A stretch of DNA of 64,000 nucleotides from Myoxocephalus aenaeus (taxonomy: Eukaryota; Chordata; Actinopteri; Perciformes; Cottidae): the NCBI GenBank assembly GCA_038501785.1, contig JBAMJR010000031.1:16562501-16626500 (forward strand), written 5' to 3'. This document shows, piece by piece, positions 22,166 through 34,330 of this stretch. The notes beneath the pieces are model-generated. The model worked only from the letters and a program-made list of their open reading frames with translations, searched no databases and was not told where the DNA came from. The first letter of the stretch is position 1. Each line of letters opens with the position of its first letter. Position numbers and translations under genes: made by a program.

Positions 22166-22849
22166 TTGTAGCGGATTCGGCTGCTTTACATATCCGTGGA
22201 CTCCCCATGGGCGCTAGCATACGCGACAACTGGTATTTCTCCCTGGCTCCTTAAACATGAATCCCCATACGAGGCTCTCTTTGTTTCTTTCTCCGGCGTC
22301 CTCCCAAGCGTTCTCGTCCAGGCGCATGATCACGTCCGAAAAAAAGGCGAACAGACCACATGTTTAATCGTCCCGGTGTTGTTTCGATTACCGTTTCCAT
22401 ATTGATGTGCGTGACCCCCTTCCTCTAAACCTGAACCATCCCCGAACCACCAAGGTGGGAACACTGGCTTCGTTTCTTGACTTTTCCAGCCCTCATGAGT
22501 CTCTCATGAGTTTCAGCACGTCTCCTCTCTTTTCCCATCATGCACTCACATTTTATAACAATTTGTGTGCGGCGCAGTAACACCGTTGTAATGCAGTCCC
22601 GGCTGTGTGTTTGCAGAGTGTTTTTTTAAAACAGGCTCATGATCAAGGACCGGAACTATCCCCGTTTTAACGGGATTTAGACAATGGATTTAAGAGAAGA
22701 AGAGATGAGGGAAGAGATTCAGTGGCCATGACACCGCATGCTTTGGTGCACAGGAAGTGACGCGCTTTGTCTTTCTGGATTGTTTGGATTTCAGTGTTGG
22801 CGTGAAGCAGCGATGGAATAGAGTCCCATGAAGTGTAAATTATGTCAAC
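22166..22849. other. Non-coding stretch
   Basis: No gene, array or transposon terminus found. Short frames have no recognisable domain. Confidence 0.4.
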
Positions 22850-23075
22850 AAAAGTGCTGCAACGGATCATAAAACTCACATTTCAGATCAGCACAAAAGA
22901 AACAAGGGAGCAAATGTAACTTTCAGAGATCCATGATCAAATTTGTTTGCCACCGATACTAATTGCGGATTATTGCTAATCCATATTGTTGTTTGATTAT
23001 AGCAGTTAGTCTACAAGGAGTCTGTAAACCATAAAAAATACTAAATGTTATCCTTTTACTTTGTGAGAGTAATTT
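22850..23075 (+). repeat. Dispersed repeat, copy 1 of a pair
   Basis: Shares ordered landmarks with 54285-54475: ACGGATCATAA, GATCAGCACAAAAGAAA (GATCAGTACAAAAGAAA in the other copy), TAATCCATATTG (TGATCCATATTG), GTAAACCAT, and AAATGTTAT followed by TTTACTTTGT. Gaps differ in length, so the copies are old. Family not recognised. Confidence 0.6.
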
Positions 23076-26000
23076 AGTGTGCCTTTTCTCTTCATAAAAA
23101 AACACTATTGAAATGATAAGGAAATAAAAGATTGTATTTTTATTGATTAAAAACAAATCTTGACAGTAGCTGATGATGTATTATTAGAGGAAGTGTAAAC
23201 AGCTCATAATTCATCTCTAATATCTGTTTATGTCGTTGTGGAAACCTCTCCTTTAGTTTATCACCAAATCTGCATTTTACCAGATTACATGTGAACACTT
23301 AATGACGTTATAATTTACCCAACACTCATTTTCACTGAGCAGAGCCTGAACGCATCATAATGTAACTGCAAGGAACCTCCGCTGGTTCTCCGTTAGCGGT
23401 GATGCTAACGTTACTAGCTCCTGTTGGTTTAAAACACTAATTGGTTGTTTACAAAGTCACATGATCAGAGATCGGTGACGAGAACTTTATTTCACACCGC
23501 GATGGTGAACGTTAAACATTGTCGCTTCATGTTGCCGAATCGTTATTTTTCGTCGACTGCATCCTTTGTGTTTTCTCCAGTGAGATTTCCTGCGGGATAA
23601 TATTCCCTCTCTGCTGCCGACAGGTTGTGTTTGGGAAGCCGTGCAGGAGGGCCATATGTTCCCCGGCGCTCTCTCCGGGGACGGGGCTGAATGTAGGTTA
23701 GCACCTGCTTCATCCGAGTAACACTTCTTTTAAAACTCCCACCGCGCCGCAAAAAACAAACCCATGAGATTGTAGATGATTTGACTTTTTTTAACAAGCA
23801 GTTTTCTTTTGTGTGTGTCTTGAACGTGATGAGTGTGCTTCCTGAATACTGTTGAGTCTTCAGGTTAGACGATGCTACCTGCAATGTCACCGGGAGGAAT
23901 TCATTAAAAAGCCCCCTATGAGTGGTTGTTTGATTTATAGCGGGTCTTGGATCCCGTCCTTTGAATTATAAAGTCTTGCAATTAACAGATTGAAAGGACA
24001 TTTAACCCTGTGTGGAGGCTGTGCCGGGAATTACAATGAACGGGCGCTGAAGTTCAGCAGCGAGAAAGTTGAAAATAAGGAGAGGAGCTTACCCGTTTGG
24101 AGCAGAGACGCTCCCCAAAGCACTGCTGGACAGAAGGACAATAACTCAGTAAGTTATGGAAATGACTTCTATTGAGTACACTCCTTTTTGAAGAATATCG
24201 GTGAGATTATTACGCCGGTTTAATTAGTATGCAAATGCATTTCTTTATGATCACTTTCTTTCTCTCTTCATTATATTTCATCTCTCTATTTATCCTTCAA
24301 GAAAAGAGAAAGATTCAATTCACTTTGTCCGGCGTTGGGAAAGCGCTAATTTATCGCTCTGTAATTAATTTCAAATACATTCCCCATTAATCAGACACAT
24401 CTGTACAATTATATGCACAGAATCTCTTCGGCGAGCATACCTGTCCGTCCTGCAAGCTCGCACATTTACTATCGAGGACATTTAATTTGACAACTCGGAG
24501 GAGGTCAAACAAGTATTTGAAGTGATATTTTACTTTCGCTAAAAGTACTTTCCCGGAGTTCAATTATCATCATTCACTTGCTCGTCTTTTGGAGATTTAA
24601 GAGAATTAAATAAGCTGACGCGGCAGACTAAACCAGTGCTTCTCAAACTGACTGATGAAATATAACAAGATGCATGCACTATGCTACTTTACAGGTTTAG
24701 TAGTGTTTGTCTTGAGTTTGTTGATCACTGTATTTGAGCCTCCAGGGTTCCTCTCTAGGGCAGAATACTCTTCTAAAATCTCCCCAATTTCCCAGCTCCT
24801 GCATTCTCGATAAATGTGTGGCCCATGACCGCATAAAAGGGCCCATGAAAAAGAGTGACACAGTGATTTAGAAGTGTTGTTGGTGATGTGCTATGAGGCT
24901 ATGTATTTAGTTTTCACTATCGTGACAACAATGTGAACCTTTTTTAACTTTTAATTTGGCGTGGGACATGAACGGCGGTCTACTGGATGAAAGTCCTGTG
25001 TTTGTTTGACTCGTCCTCTTCACCTCCCGCCCGCCTCGTGTGGACGCTCTCATTCTTTATACCACGTCAGTTGCTCTGACCGTCTAATAAAAACGCAGAT
25101 GGGTTCACATTGGAGTTAGTTTAGGGGTATTCAAAAAAATAGCTGGCGACACCTGCAGGAGCCAGCAGAGAAAGCTGTGCACCGAAGGGGCCTCATCACG
25201 TTGCAGCTGTAAGGCTTAACAGAGAGATCAGTCAGACCTTAATCTCTCCAGAGCTGTCCATGCATGCCTTCCTCTCCACCTCCATTCTTATTCAGATAAT
25301 GTTTAATTCCCATAATCCATTGCCCCTGGTTATGGTCTGAATTAATGTAAGCCCATAGACTTCACAGCTAAATGAAACAAGACCCTATTGTTGTCACAAC
25401 AACGTTTATATATTACAGCAAGGAGCAGAGGGCTTGATTAAATCGGCACTGCTATCAAAAGCTTCTTTTCCTTTTTTAAGCATTGCTGACTAATAAGAAC
25501 CCACCGAGCATCCAAACCGGCAATGAACGAGATCCCATTGTGGCGGATCACCTGCGCTACCCTTCTGTTGAGCTCCAACGCGCCGTGATGTACTGACTGC
25601 GGCCGCTTCGGTCGCAGCAGCAGATCTGAATATCCAACGAGACCCCGACCCCCCCCCAACCCGTGTGAGATTTATGCCCTCATTGAGAAAATTACATTCA
25701 CTCCCCGTCCTCACTGTTTGGCATCCATTACAGTTCATTATTATCTTCTGAAGCCGTACAGCTCTGTAATAAAAAAAAAAAAGGGAAGAGAAAAAAAAGA
25801 AAAACGGAAGTTTGTGCCTAGATTGAGGCATAAATTGCTCCGTCCCTGCTGTTGCAAAACACTTGGCCGTATCTAATTATTTTGTTTCTCCTCCACGGTC
25901 TGTCTTTCTGGGGGTCCAGACTTACTTGTTGACCAAATGTTGTGCAGCCTGACTTCAGATTGGAATTATTTTTAGCCACGCTGTCAGAACGGCTCGAGAG

Positions 26001-26092
26001 GTGGCAGCTTTCGGTCGACCCGTCAGTCTGTCGGTCCAGAGTGAAATATCCTGACAGTACCGCATGGTCCGCCATGAAGGTTGGCATGCAAC
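23076..26092. other. Non-coding block with conserved-element-like patches
   Basis: 24180-24620 is unique, rich in TTAATTAG, AATTAATTTC and ATTAATCAG strings and free of repeats, as is 25230-25420. A-rich tracts lie at 25770-25803. 23500-23700 has an acceptor-like pyrimidine tract before CGACAG, but no credible exon follows. No gene is supported. Confidence 0.4.
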
Positions 26093-26545
26093 ATAGACTG
26101 TAATATAACAAGTGGGCGTAGTCGCCGTGACGTCACTCATTGGACGCTTTGAAGCCTCGAGTTCGGCAATTTGTCCGTCGCCATCTTGGATTCTTTAGCC
26201 GACGCCATGTTGACTTTCTGCAACCAGTGAACAGGAAGTATTTGGAATGTGGAGGAGTGACGTAGAGACGCCGCATACAACTCTAGTAGAGACCTGTTAA
26301 TCACATTGTAGCCCCGCCCCCAAAGCATACTTTATGGTCTATTTGACTCTAAAAGGACCAGAATTTACAATATGAACATCATGCTGTATTGAAGAAGACT
26401 TGAAACTAGAGATTGAGACATAAACTCATGTTTACAATGTTTACTGAGGGAATAAATCAAGAGAGAAGTAGAGTAATTTTCTCATAGACTTCTATACAAG
26501 CAGAGGAGTCGCCCCCTGGTGGTCAGGAGAGAGAATGCAGGATTT
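26093..26545 (+). repeat. Composite dispersed repeat with CRE, CCAAT, YY1 and CTCF-like motifs, copy 2
   Basis: Most complete copy in the window. In order it holds a full CRE palindrome TGACGTCA (26128-26135), an inverted CCAAT box ATTGG (26139-26143), a YY1-like GCCATCTTGG (26180-26189) and GACGCCATGTTGAC (26201-26214). Then come GTAGCCCCGCCCCC and the CTTGAAACTAGAGATTGAGA region. It ends in one 73-bp-type unit with CTCF-like GTCGCCCCCTGGTGG (26508-26522). The motifs are direct sequence matches to well-known consensus sites; occupancy is inferred. Copies: 7286-7640 (reverse), 45955-46155, 50425-50575, 50855-50945. Confidence 0.75.
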
Positions 26546-27004
26546 AAGACACACATTAATTGTGTTTACTTGAGCTGAATCAATTGTCATGTTAACGTTG
26601 TCATGCTAAAATCCTAATACTAGCATATTAGCATGTAAATATGCTTTTGCTAAAAAAAAGAGCCAATTTTTAAATTGACAGCTCTGAGGCGAGGACATGA
26701 TGCCTCTTCCTCACACATCTTCCATGGGTGGGACTAAGACGCGAGGTGAGGAAAGGAATCAAGGAGGACCTGGACCGAGATGCATGTGAGGAAAAACCAC
26801 AGAGGTAGACTCGGCAGGTTGTAGAAGTCCCTAATGAAAGTGTTTAAACATGTAAAATAATAAACTGTGCAAAAATAACTCGCCACTAACACAAATACAT
26901 GAATTTACTTCACTTCTGTGTAAGGAAGATGTCAACATCTGTGTTCTCTGAATCGCCCATCCTCCTCTTCAAAGTGTGAGCAGGTGTTTGGAACAATCAG
27001 ACGA
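26546..27004. other. Non-coding stretch
   Basis: AT-rich with short TTAGCATG-type strings; no supported feature. Confidence 0.4.
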
Positions 27005-27007
27005 GTG

Positions 27008-27070
<63 letters not shown>
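27005..27070. repeat. (GT)n microsatellite
   Basis: About 33 GT dinucleotides with one GC interruption near its start. It faces the (CA)n tract 227 bp downstream. Confidence 0.97.
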
Positions 27071-27073
<3 letters not shown>

Positions 27074-27295
27074 AACCCCCTCGGTTAAATCCTTCGGCGT
27101 CGTGTTGTTATGAAATTTTAAACACTGGTTCAATGTTGTTTTGTGTTTTCATTCCCTCCTGTTAGTCTATTTCAGTTGTTCCCTTAGCCGCAGAGGGACG
27201 TTAAAACAAATGTTTGGAGACGCCAGCGGTAGCAGCAGCTAGGCTAACAGCTGGGACCGCCAGGGGAGCAGGTGATGTCGGGGCAGATACTCCCG

Positions 27296-27296
<1 letters not shown>

Positions 27297-27377
<81 letters not shown>

Positions 27378-27383
27378 ACACAC
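27297..27383. repeat. (CA)n microsatellite
   Basis: About 43 CA dinucleotides with one GACA interruption. Complementary to the (GT)n tract at 27005-27070, giving a possible long stem. Confidence 0.97.
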
Positions 27384-27560
27384 CTCCAACATGCTCTGCG
27401 AGGAGTCTTCATAAATAATCTTCCAGCAATCTGCCTCTCCCTCCACTCTCTTATTAATTACTTTTACGGCCAAAATCAAACATCTGTCATGCTAGAATAT
27501 ACAAATTAATTATGCAGCTTCTCCCCATCATGATCCATATAACATTGTTCCTCAGAGCCT
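27384..27560. promoter_or_regulatory. Conserved-non-coding-element-like block
   Basis: Unique sequence right after the CA tract with CTTCATAAATAATCTTCC, CTTATTAATTACTTTTAC and ACAAATTAATTATGCAGC. The style matches enhancer-type conserved elements; there is no alignment evidence. Confidence 0.3.
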
Positions 27561-27949
27561 CGCTGGCTTCAGAGGCAGAGGCAGCAGAACAGGGAGTCAC
27601 GCAGTCTGTCAGTCTATCTCTTGACTTCATTTAAAAGATCTTTTAAAAGATCATTCAAAAGATAGTTTATCGTTGTTTTTTTACGAAGCTTTTTCATAAC
27701 ATCCACTTTATAGACAGATTTACATAGATTACCTGGACTCAAGGAGCTCAAGATTATGTTTTTTTAAACCTTTAACTTTCACTCTATTTAACATTTGTTT
27801 CATTTAATTCCTTTCTTGGCATTTTTTTATATCGTTATATAAGGCAGATGCATTAAAAGTGTGTCATGTAGATTCAAGACTAACACTCTGAACAAAAACA
27901 AATGCAGGATTATGTATCCAAATTATTGTCAAAATAGACTCCCATCTTC
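27561..27949. other. Non-coding stretch
   Basis: AT-rich, with the short iterated string AAAAGATC around 27634-27662. Nothing else supported. Confidence 0.4.
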
Positions 27950-28095
27950 ACAGGTAACGACTGAGTTTGGTTTTAAGGAACAAAACCACTGTTAGGTTTA
28001 ACAAAACCAGATCGTGAAATACTTAAGTTAGCTTTAGGAAAAGAAGATCGTCGTTTGGGTTCAAATAACCACGGGAGTTACTGAAGTGCGCTAGT
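27950..28095 (+). repeat. Old GTTAGGTTTAGGCAACAAAA-family remnant
   Basis: Contains GGAACAAAACCACTGTTAGG, TTAACAAAACCAGATCGTG and AAGTTAGCTTTAGGAAAAGA, diverged versions of the unit at 32995-33115 and 56499-58020. Confidence 0.5.
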
Positions 28096-30814
28096 TTCGT
28101 GACTAAAACATCTACGTTTACTAATCGGGGAATGAACATATATATGTATACACAATATCTCATAGTTTATCATTTCGGCATTAAAAATGGCCTCCGTGCA
28201 GTTTTTTTAGCAGTCCTGATTAGAGGTCCTGCAGCGGGAAACATCACAACTGGAACAAATTTAGAGTTGAAAGTAAAAGTACATTTTGGTTTTAGACCAA
28301 GACTCTCGCTAAATGGCTGTGTGTGTGTGTGTGTGTGTGCGCAGAAAAAGATGATCTTCGAGGTCCACGGGCCCACTGACAGAAGACAGCTGTCTGCCCT
28401 TCCTCCAGCTCGGCTCTGAGGTGTCCTGGGACTCTGCCTGCTCGCAGGTCAGGACCCCAGAGGGGAGGCACCATTTGGTACCAGTTACCGAGCGGCGGGG
28501 GGCCGACGGTGCCTTTCTCCCTCCTTTCAGTCAAGGTAAAGCTGGCCGTGTGAACCCGGGCCGCTCCTGTGCTGGCCCGCTGCCTGGCACCGGGCAGGAG
28601 CTACCCATCATGCCACAGCAGTGAAGGGCCCGCTGACCTTGAGACAGGCCGGGCTCCTCCCCCCCGCCACACCTCGCTGTGCGGCAGACTGCTTAAGAGA
28701 CGATGGATGGAGGCACATTCTGAGCGGCTTGTGACTGAAGGAAACATGTGCTGCATGAGTGGCGCTCGCTGTGGTGTGTTTTTAACCCGCCTTTATGGTC
28801 GGAGGGTCGACTGAGCAAAGTGTTAGTGAGCTGGAAAGGCTGTTTGTCAGCAACAGCCAGCGCTAGGATGCATTTACACCGGGCATGCTCCAAGAGATTT
28901 GTCCATTAGTTCACTCATACGGTCTTTACGTGAGAGAATAATACTTTTTTAGACACAGGAACAAGCTAAACATCCCATAAGAGTCCGGTTTCTTTCCACC
29001 CGATGAATGCAAGTCGCTTAAAGTCCTTTCAGCTCTGCTTTGGTCTCCACCTCCATTTTTCTGCACCAGCTAGTCACTGACTTTGCACGACGGGCAGTTG
29101 ACATACGTCAGCTTGTCTGCATGTGGTTTAATACGGACCGTGGATGAGAGCCATTTAGAGTCAACCACACAGTCGGGAAAACCAAAACTATATTTAATGT
29201 TTCTAAACGCTGCAGAATCGCGTGTTGATTATCAGTAGGTTCAATAATATAAGAGACAATATCACATCAGGGTCATTTGATTCAACATTAGTATTTACTC
29301 AAGCAAAAATATTGCTTAATATTTTACAGTGAGCTAAAGTTTGAGATGAATTCATTTATTTTATATTCATGCTCTTATTATTTAATTGTTTTGAAAAAGT
29401 GGTAAAACAAATCTCTCGTTTTGAAATGCAGCTGTGAACTAAAACAGTGTGTTGGCGATGCTATTAGGTGCTATAAACATACTTTATTGAGGGTTTTTGA
29501 CCTTTGTCAATACCTCCACAAATATTAAGTCCAATAAAAGGAATCCTAAAATGCGTATTAGCTTCTTCTAAATCTGTGAGATGAATCCTGTCAGCTGTAA
29601 AATCACTTTTATGTCCACATATATATATGAGTACGTACCTGCTGTTAGCACAGTGATCTTAGCACGCGTGCTTTTTTTGTCTTTGTCATCAAAACATAAA
29701 TAAAAAAATAAAATAAACTCACCATTGCAAACAATTTATGCCTGTTAAGCATGGCAGCATATATTATGACAAACAACACATGCTCCATTTTGCCAGCTGG
29801 TGTAATGATGTGGTAATGCCGGACTCATTAACTCCTGCACACAGTTTACGGCGGCCTTTTATGACGTAATTAATTGATTCGCACGTGCGTTAAAACAAAA
29901 ATAACGGGAATGAAAATGCAGTCGGATGCTGGGCTCTAATCTGTCATAAACACTTCTGGTGGTAAAGCATCCCGACATCATTCATGTAAATTAACAGGTC
30001 GTATACGCAATAAACAAACACAAACAAGCCTTCAGTTTAACCGCCACGGCTTCGCATTCCTCACCCCGAGCGCCGATCAACATCTTTTAAACAAGTATTG
30101 ATTACTTTTCGACATGTTTAATAAACATGTTTATTCCCAAATTTCTTGAAAGGGGTTAGGGTTCTTGAAGCTTGTTTCTCTTCTTAAAGGAATATTACGC
30201 TCTTTGGGAACGTTTTTATGTGCAATTGAGCGCTTCGTTTGTTGTCTAACCACGTACGCCGATTAAATCCTCACTCGTTATTAATAGTCCAAACGAGACG
30301 TTAAATGGAGAGATTCATTCATAGGTTGTATTCACACACCTTCTAGTCGGCTGGATTAGACGCCGCAGAATGTGATCAGTGCTGCAGGTCTTCTTTTCGT
30401 CTTTATACCTTTAAAACAAAATGGTGCATTACTTCTACATTTTATTTAGTCCCTCAAACTGGAAAGTAAGGCAATTAACCCATGTTTTCTTTTGCTCCTG
30501 TTACATTTTTTGGCCTTGATTTTCTCTACAATATTAACATCCTGCATCTCTATGGAAACAGAACAATCATGCCGAGATGTAGGGAAAACTGAAAATAAAT
30601 TAATAATAATTGTTGAATTTCTTTGATAATTCATTTGACAAAAATTGGGATTCTAAATATTAAACATTGTTTTCAAGTGTTACCAATGTTAAATGTTTTA
30701 CAACCTCTCCTCTCTGCTCTGCGTTCAGTCGAAGCTCCACGAAATTGATGTCACGTGACTGTTGGTCTCAGCTGATTCAATCATGGCTTCCTGGAGAGTA
30801 TCACAAATGTATCA
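28096..30814. other. Non-coding block
   Basis: A short (GT)n at 28318-28340 ends in GCGCAG, which looks like a splice acceptor, but the following frame stops after about 25 codons. 28400-28700 is GC-rich, with another acceptor-like string (CTCCCTCCTTTCAG) near 28530 and no convincing exon. 29740-29970 is repeat-free and conserved-element-like. No gene is supported. Confidence 0.4.
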
Positions 30815-30965
30815 CATTTCTATGCTTTATTTTGGTTTCTTTTTCTGACTGAGGCGTTCGTCACACGTGATGTGTTCAAGGACCGTCTGAAAGATGATAA
30901 TCTGACAACGTTTCTTTACGGCTCCTGGCTGTGATAAACGGTGTAGTTTTGGCGACTGTTTCAAT
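30815..30965 (+). repeat. Dispersed repeat, copy 1 of a pair
   Basis: Bases 30921-30951 match 60751-60780 almost exactly (GCTCCTGGCTGTGATAAAC onward). Both are preceded by a related CTGA...GCGTTCG...GGACCGTC segment. Family unknown. Confidence 0.5.
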
Positions 30966-31854
30966 GTTTCATTGGGAAGTTTGAAAGTCATCAAAACCCC
31001 TCAGTTCACAGAGACGATTGAATTGCAAATTATTACTCGAGCTATTTCTTTGAATGTACTCGAGGATATTTTTCCGACTGGATCGGAAATAAAAACCTTG
31101 TCTGTGAATTGCTTTGTCGAATGCAACCACCAAGAAGATTCACGACTAGAACGGCTGCGTGAATGTCTGATGTCTTCCTTACGTTCAGGGCAAAGTTCAC
31201 ATCTCTTTTTCTTGGAACGGCCCAATAAGGAGCCTCTGAGGAAAGATAAAGGGGGAGGTGGGTTCTTCCAGCATATGTGACAGTGAAAGTCTGACATTTA
31301 ATCAAAGGTAGAGCTTCATCAAAAGATGAGAGAGGGCTCAGGCTTCCTCCACAGATGACTCGCCTCCGATCCATTACCAACAATTTAAGCCATATGTTTA
31401 GGGATCTTCCCTCAAATCTCCGAGATGAAATGAAGAAAGGATTTATCCGGGAGTTCATTTTCTGTGTTGAGGGTCACATCAAAGCGCTCCCAGCGATCCA
31501 TGTTGAGGAAACATTTGTATTTATTTTTTATCTCCTGGGCCGGACTTAACATGTAATTGTACACAAGCTGTGCTCCGCTTCAAAACCCCATAATGAATTC
31601 CTTAATCCGAATCTCATTGTTATCAACCCTGCAATTACTTACCCAGGGATAACTAATCCATCTTTTGAAGCTGGACAGATACTGTATTGCTTTGAGCAAA
31701 GGACGCTCGATCAGTGGATTACGTGTGAATTGCTTCTTCGCCGTGATGTTTCGCTCTCGCTGGTGATGTGTGTTCTCACGGGGCACTTTCTAATGGGGTC
31801 GTATTTACCGAGTCCAGGTGAACGCACTCCTCTTGTGGAAGTGAAAGTCTTGCT
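30966..31854. other. Non-coding stretch, conserved-element-like
   Basis: Repeat-poor unique DNA. Frames at 30972-31280 and 31355-31549 are open and not low-complexity, but no domain, splice chain or partner exon is apparent. The composition is closer to conserved non-coding DNA than to exons. Confidence 0.35.
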
Positions 31855-31918
31855 TTTCTTCTTCTTCTTCTTCTTCTTCTTCTTCTTCTTCTTCTTCTTC
31901 TTCTTCTTCTTCTTCTTC
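31855..31918. repeat. (TTC)n microsatellite
   Basis: About 21 TTC units. Poly-Phe and poly-Lys frames across it are artefacts. Homopurine-homopyrimidine tracts of this kind can form triplex DNA. Confidence 0.97.
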
Positions 31919-32583
31919 AAGAAATGAGACGTTTTCAGATTTATGGAGGATGATGTCTGTTTTCTTGTATGTTTTCTGTCTGATTGTTAGTATAGTTGGT
32001 CCTTATGCTGTTATTTATTTTAGTTTTTTAAATTATTATTATACATTTATTTTTACTTTTTTTGTTTTTTTCTTGTCTAGTTTGAGTTAATGTGTAACTT
32101 GTATAACATATCAAATAAAATGATTTAAAGAAAGAAATGCTGGAGGCCATAGAAGTTGATTTATTGGTGCAACCTGATTTATCAAATTAAAACATTTAAG
32201 AATCTCTAATGCATTCACATCAAAGTTATTTTCTTCTAATTGTGTACCAAAGTGCCTTTTGAACAGCGAGTGTTGATAAATGTACAGAACTCCTGCAAGC
32301 AGATGATGAAATCCTAAAAAAAAAAAAAAGGAGCTTTGTGGCGGCGGCTCGGAGTGCGAGGAGCCTTTCGGTCGCTCAAGATTTCATGTCGGGGGCGATC
32401 CTCGTCACAGCTTGTATCACCTCACCGACAGATGTCAGCGGAATCAGCGACAGCCGATCATGCTGATCTCCCCCGTAATCACGTGCAATGATCCCGCCGT
32501 GACACGGAGCTGTGGGAAATATGTCCGTCAATACCATCGCCGCAGGCAGATGCACCAGCATACCCTTATCCAGGCCTACCACC
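31919..32583. other. Non-coding stretch
   Basis: AT-rich to 32310, an A-run at 32317-32329, then unique moderate-GC sequence (32330-32560) of conserved-element style. No gene. Confidence 0.4.
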
Positions 32584-32680
32584 TGCCCCTCCTCCTTCCT
32601 TCCCCTCCTCCTCCTCCTCCTTCCCCTCCTCCTCCTCCTTCCTTCCCCTCCTCCTCCTCCTCCTCCTCCTTCCTTTCTTC
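32584..32680. repeat. (CCT)n-type pyrimidine minisatellite
   Basis: Iterated CCTCCTCCT and CCTTCCCCTCCTCC units, entirely pyrimidine on the plus strand. The overlapping Gly/Arg-rich and Pro/Ser-rich frames are artefacts. Confidence 0.95.
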
Positions 32681-32994
32681 CTCCGTGAGCTGCTGCCTTT
32701 TCTCTTGATCTCTCCATTAAGCCTCTTCCTTCTTCTGTGTTTAACTGCTTATACATTTCACTTTGACCCACATGAGGGTCATTCCTAATGTGACCACATG
32801 AACAACGCAGTCTGACGGCAGTTGAAACTCCTAACCCTCAAGAAATGTAATCTGTAGGTTTTCTGTACAGGGACACCAATTGTCAGTTTCTTTTCTTCTG
32901 TCTTTTTGAACGACCTTTTTCGGGATGACATTACGTTAAAAATAAAAAGGAGGATTCAGACAAAACATCATGATTAGGCTCAAAATAATGACCT
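32681..32994. other. Non-coding stretch
   Basis: No feature supported. Confidence 0.4.
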
Positions 32995-33115
32995 AGTTGG
33001 GTTTAGGCAACAAAACCACGTACAGTTAGGTTTAGGCAACAAAAACACGTACAGTTACGGTTAAAGAAACAAAACCACGGACAGTTAGCTTTAAGCAACA
33101 AAAACTAAGACTGTA
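32995..33115 (+). repeat. Minisatellite, 29-30-bp GTTAGGTTTAGGCAACAAAA units
   Basis: Four units share GTTAGGTTTAGGCAACAAAA plus CCACGTACA with increasing divergence to the right. Single diverged units occur at 13340-13480, 27950-28095 and 41995-42070, and a relative forms the array at 56499-58020. Confidence 0.8.
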
Positions 33116-34049
33116 ATTAGGGTTTGAAAAACCACTACCATAAAACCACAACTTCCTGGTTGAAGTTCCTGTTTGTTGGATCCGTCCACCTCCTCTCCCG
33201 TCCACCAATAGTCGTCTTTTGGGATATTATAAAGTACGTCACTTGCGCTGACTGTTGTCTTGACATGTGGATGCTTTGCCTGTGCTTGTCCACCACAAAT
33301 AAGGCTGCTAATTGACTTTCCATTGGCATTATTTTCGTGCTGAGCGTGACGTGTCGTCCCTGTAGACAAAACCAATAGATTGCATTTTTTTTTATTACCG
33401 TCGGGAAAACGGGCTGACATGAATGTCATGGACGCAGACCAGAAATGCACAGAAGAGCAGCGTTGTTGGTATGTTTTTTTTTTTTGCTTACCTTTGGGTT
33501 TTTTGGCCGGGTCATGCGTGTCTTAATGCTCACAGAGGGCTGGACAGCTGCTGTCCCTGACCAGCCCTTCCTCCCCATGGCCAGAGTTGCAGCTCTGTGG
33601 AAAATAAAGAAATAAAGAAATATGCCACACAAACACGGCCTCCCTACAACTGAATGTGGCATATGCTCAACTAAGGAAGTGGCATCAAACATTCTTGCAG
33701 AGCTCAGCTCTATGTGGCTGCGCCCTGTGAAGGCCCTGCAAGGCAAAAGGTTTCCAAACAATTTCACGTTTTCATGTTGAAACCTTGCACACAAAAAAAG
33801 AAAAATAGGGGAGCTTTGCATATTCACACATGCCGCTGGGGGCTAGCACACTTCTTGCACGCCTCTGTGTTTCCAGATACAAAAAAAAAAAAAAAACCTT
33901 GACAAAGGTCACAAACAATTTGCCGGATCCTGTTATTAAGAGAGCTTTAAAAAAATAGAAAACAATAGAAAAAAAAGCACTGATGATCACTTTGCCCAGC
34001 AGCTAGCTTCATCATCTGTAGCCATTCCAACATATGCTTGCAAGATAAT
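33116..34049. other. Non-coding stretch
   Basis: T-run near 33474-33485 and A-run at 33882-33896. Several short frames, none recognisable. Confidence 0.4.
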
Positions 34050-34330
34050 AAAAAACCCGTGGCATTAAACATGGCGGCGGATTGGATTTTGTTCCAGGCG
34101 ACATATAGTAAAGTCAATCCTTCCCTCTGGAAACCTATTTCATATGAAGTAGTTAATGCCAGCAGTCATGATGATGTTTCTTGCATAATATAATTTATAG
34201 TGGATGGCGGTCCATAAATGGGAGGCATTGTAAAATATTTCCATTATGTGGGGGAGTGTCAGTGGGTAATAAAGGCTTTATTCAGCTTTTTATGGCTCTC
34301 AATCTGTTGTTGTTCCCAGACATTTTGAAA
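34050..34330. promoter_or_regulatory. Conserved-non-coding-element-like block
   Basis: Repeat-free, with GTGGCATTAAACATGGCGG, CATATGAAGTAGTTAATGCC, GTCCATAAATGGGAGGC and GTAATAAAGGCTTTATTCAGC. Of all intervals here this looks most like a deeply conserved enhancer, but only by style. Confidence 0.33.

Noticed and set aside
28318..28420. Exon after a GT tract ending GCGCAG
   Set aside because: Acceptor-like, but the frame stops after about 25 codons without a donor and the translation is unremarkable.
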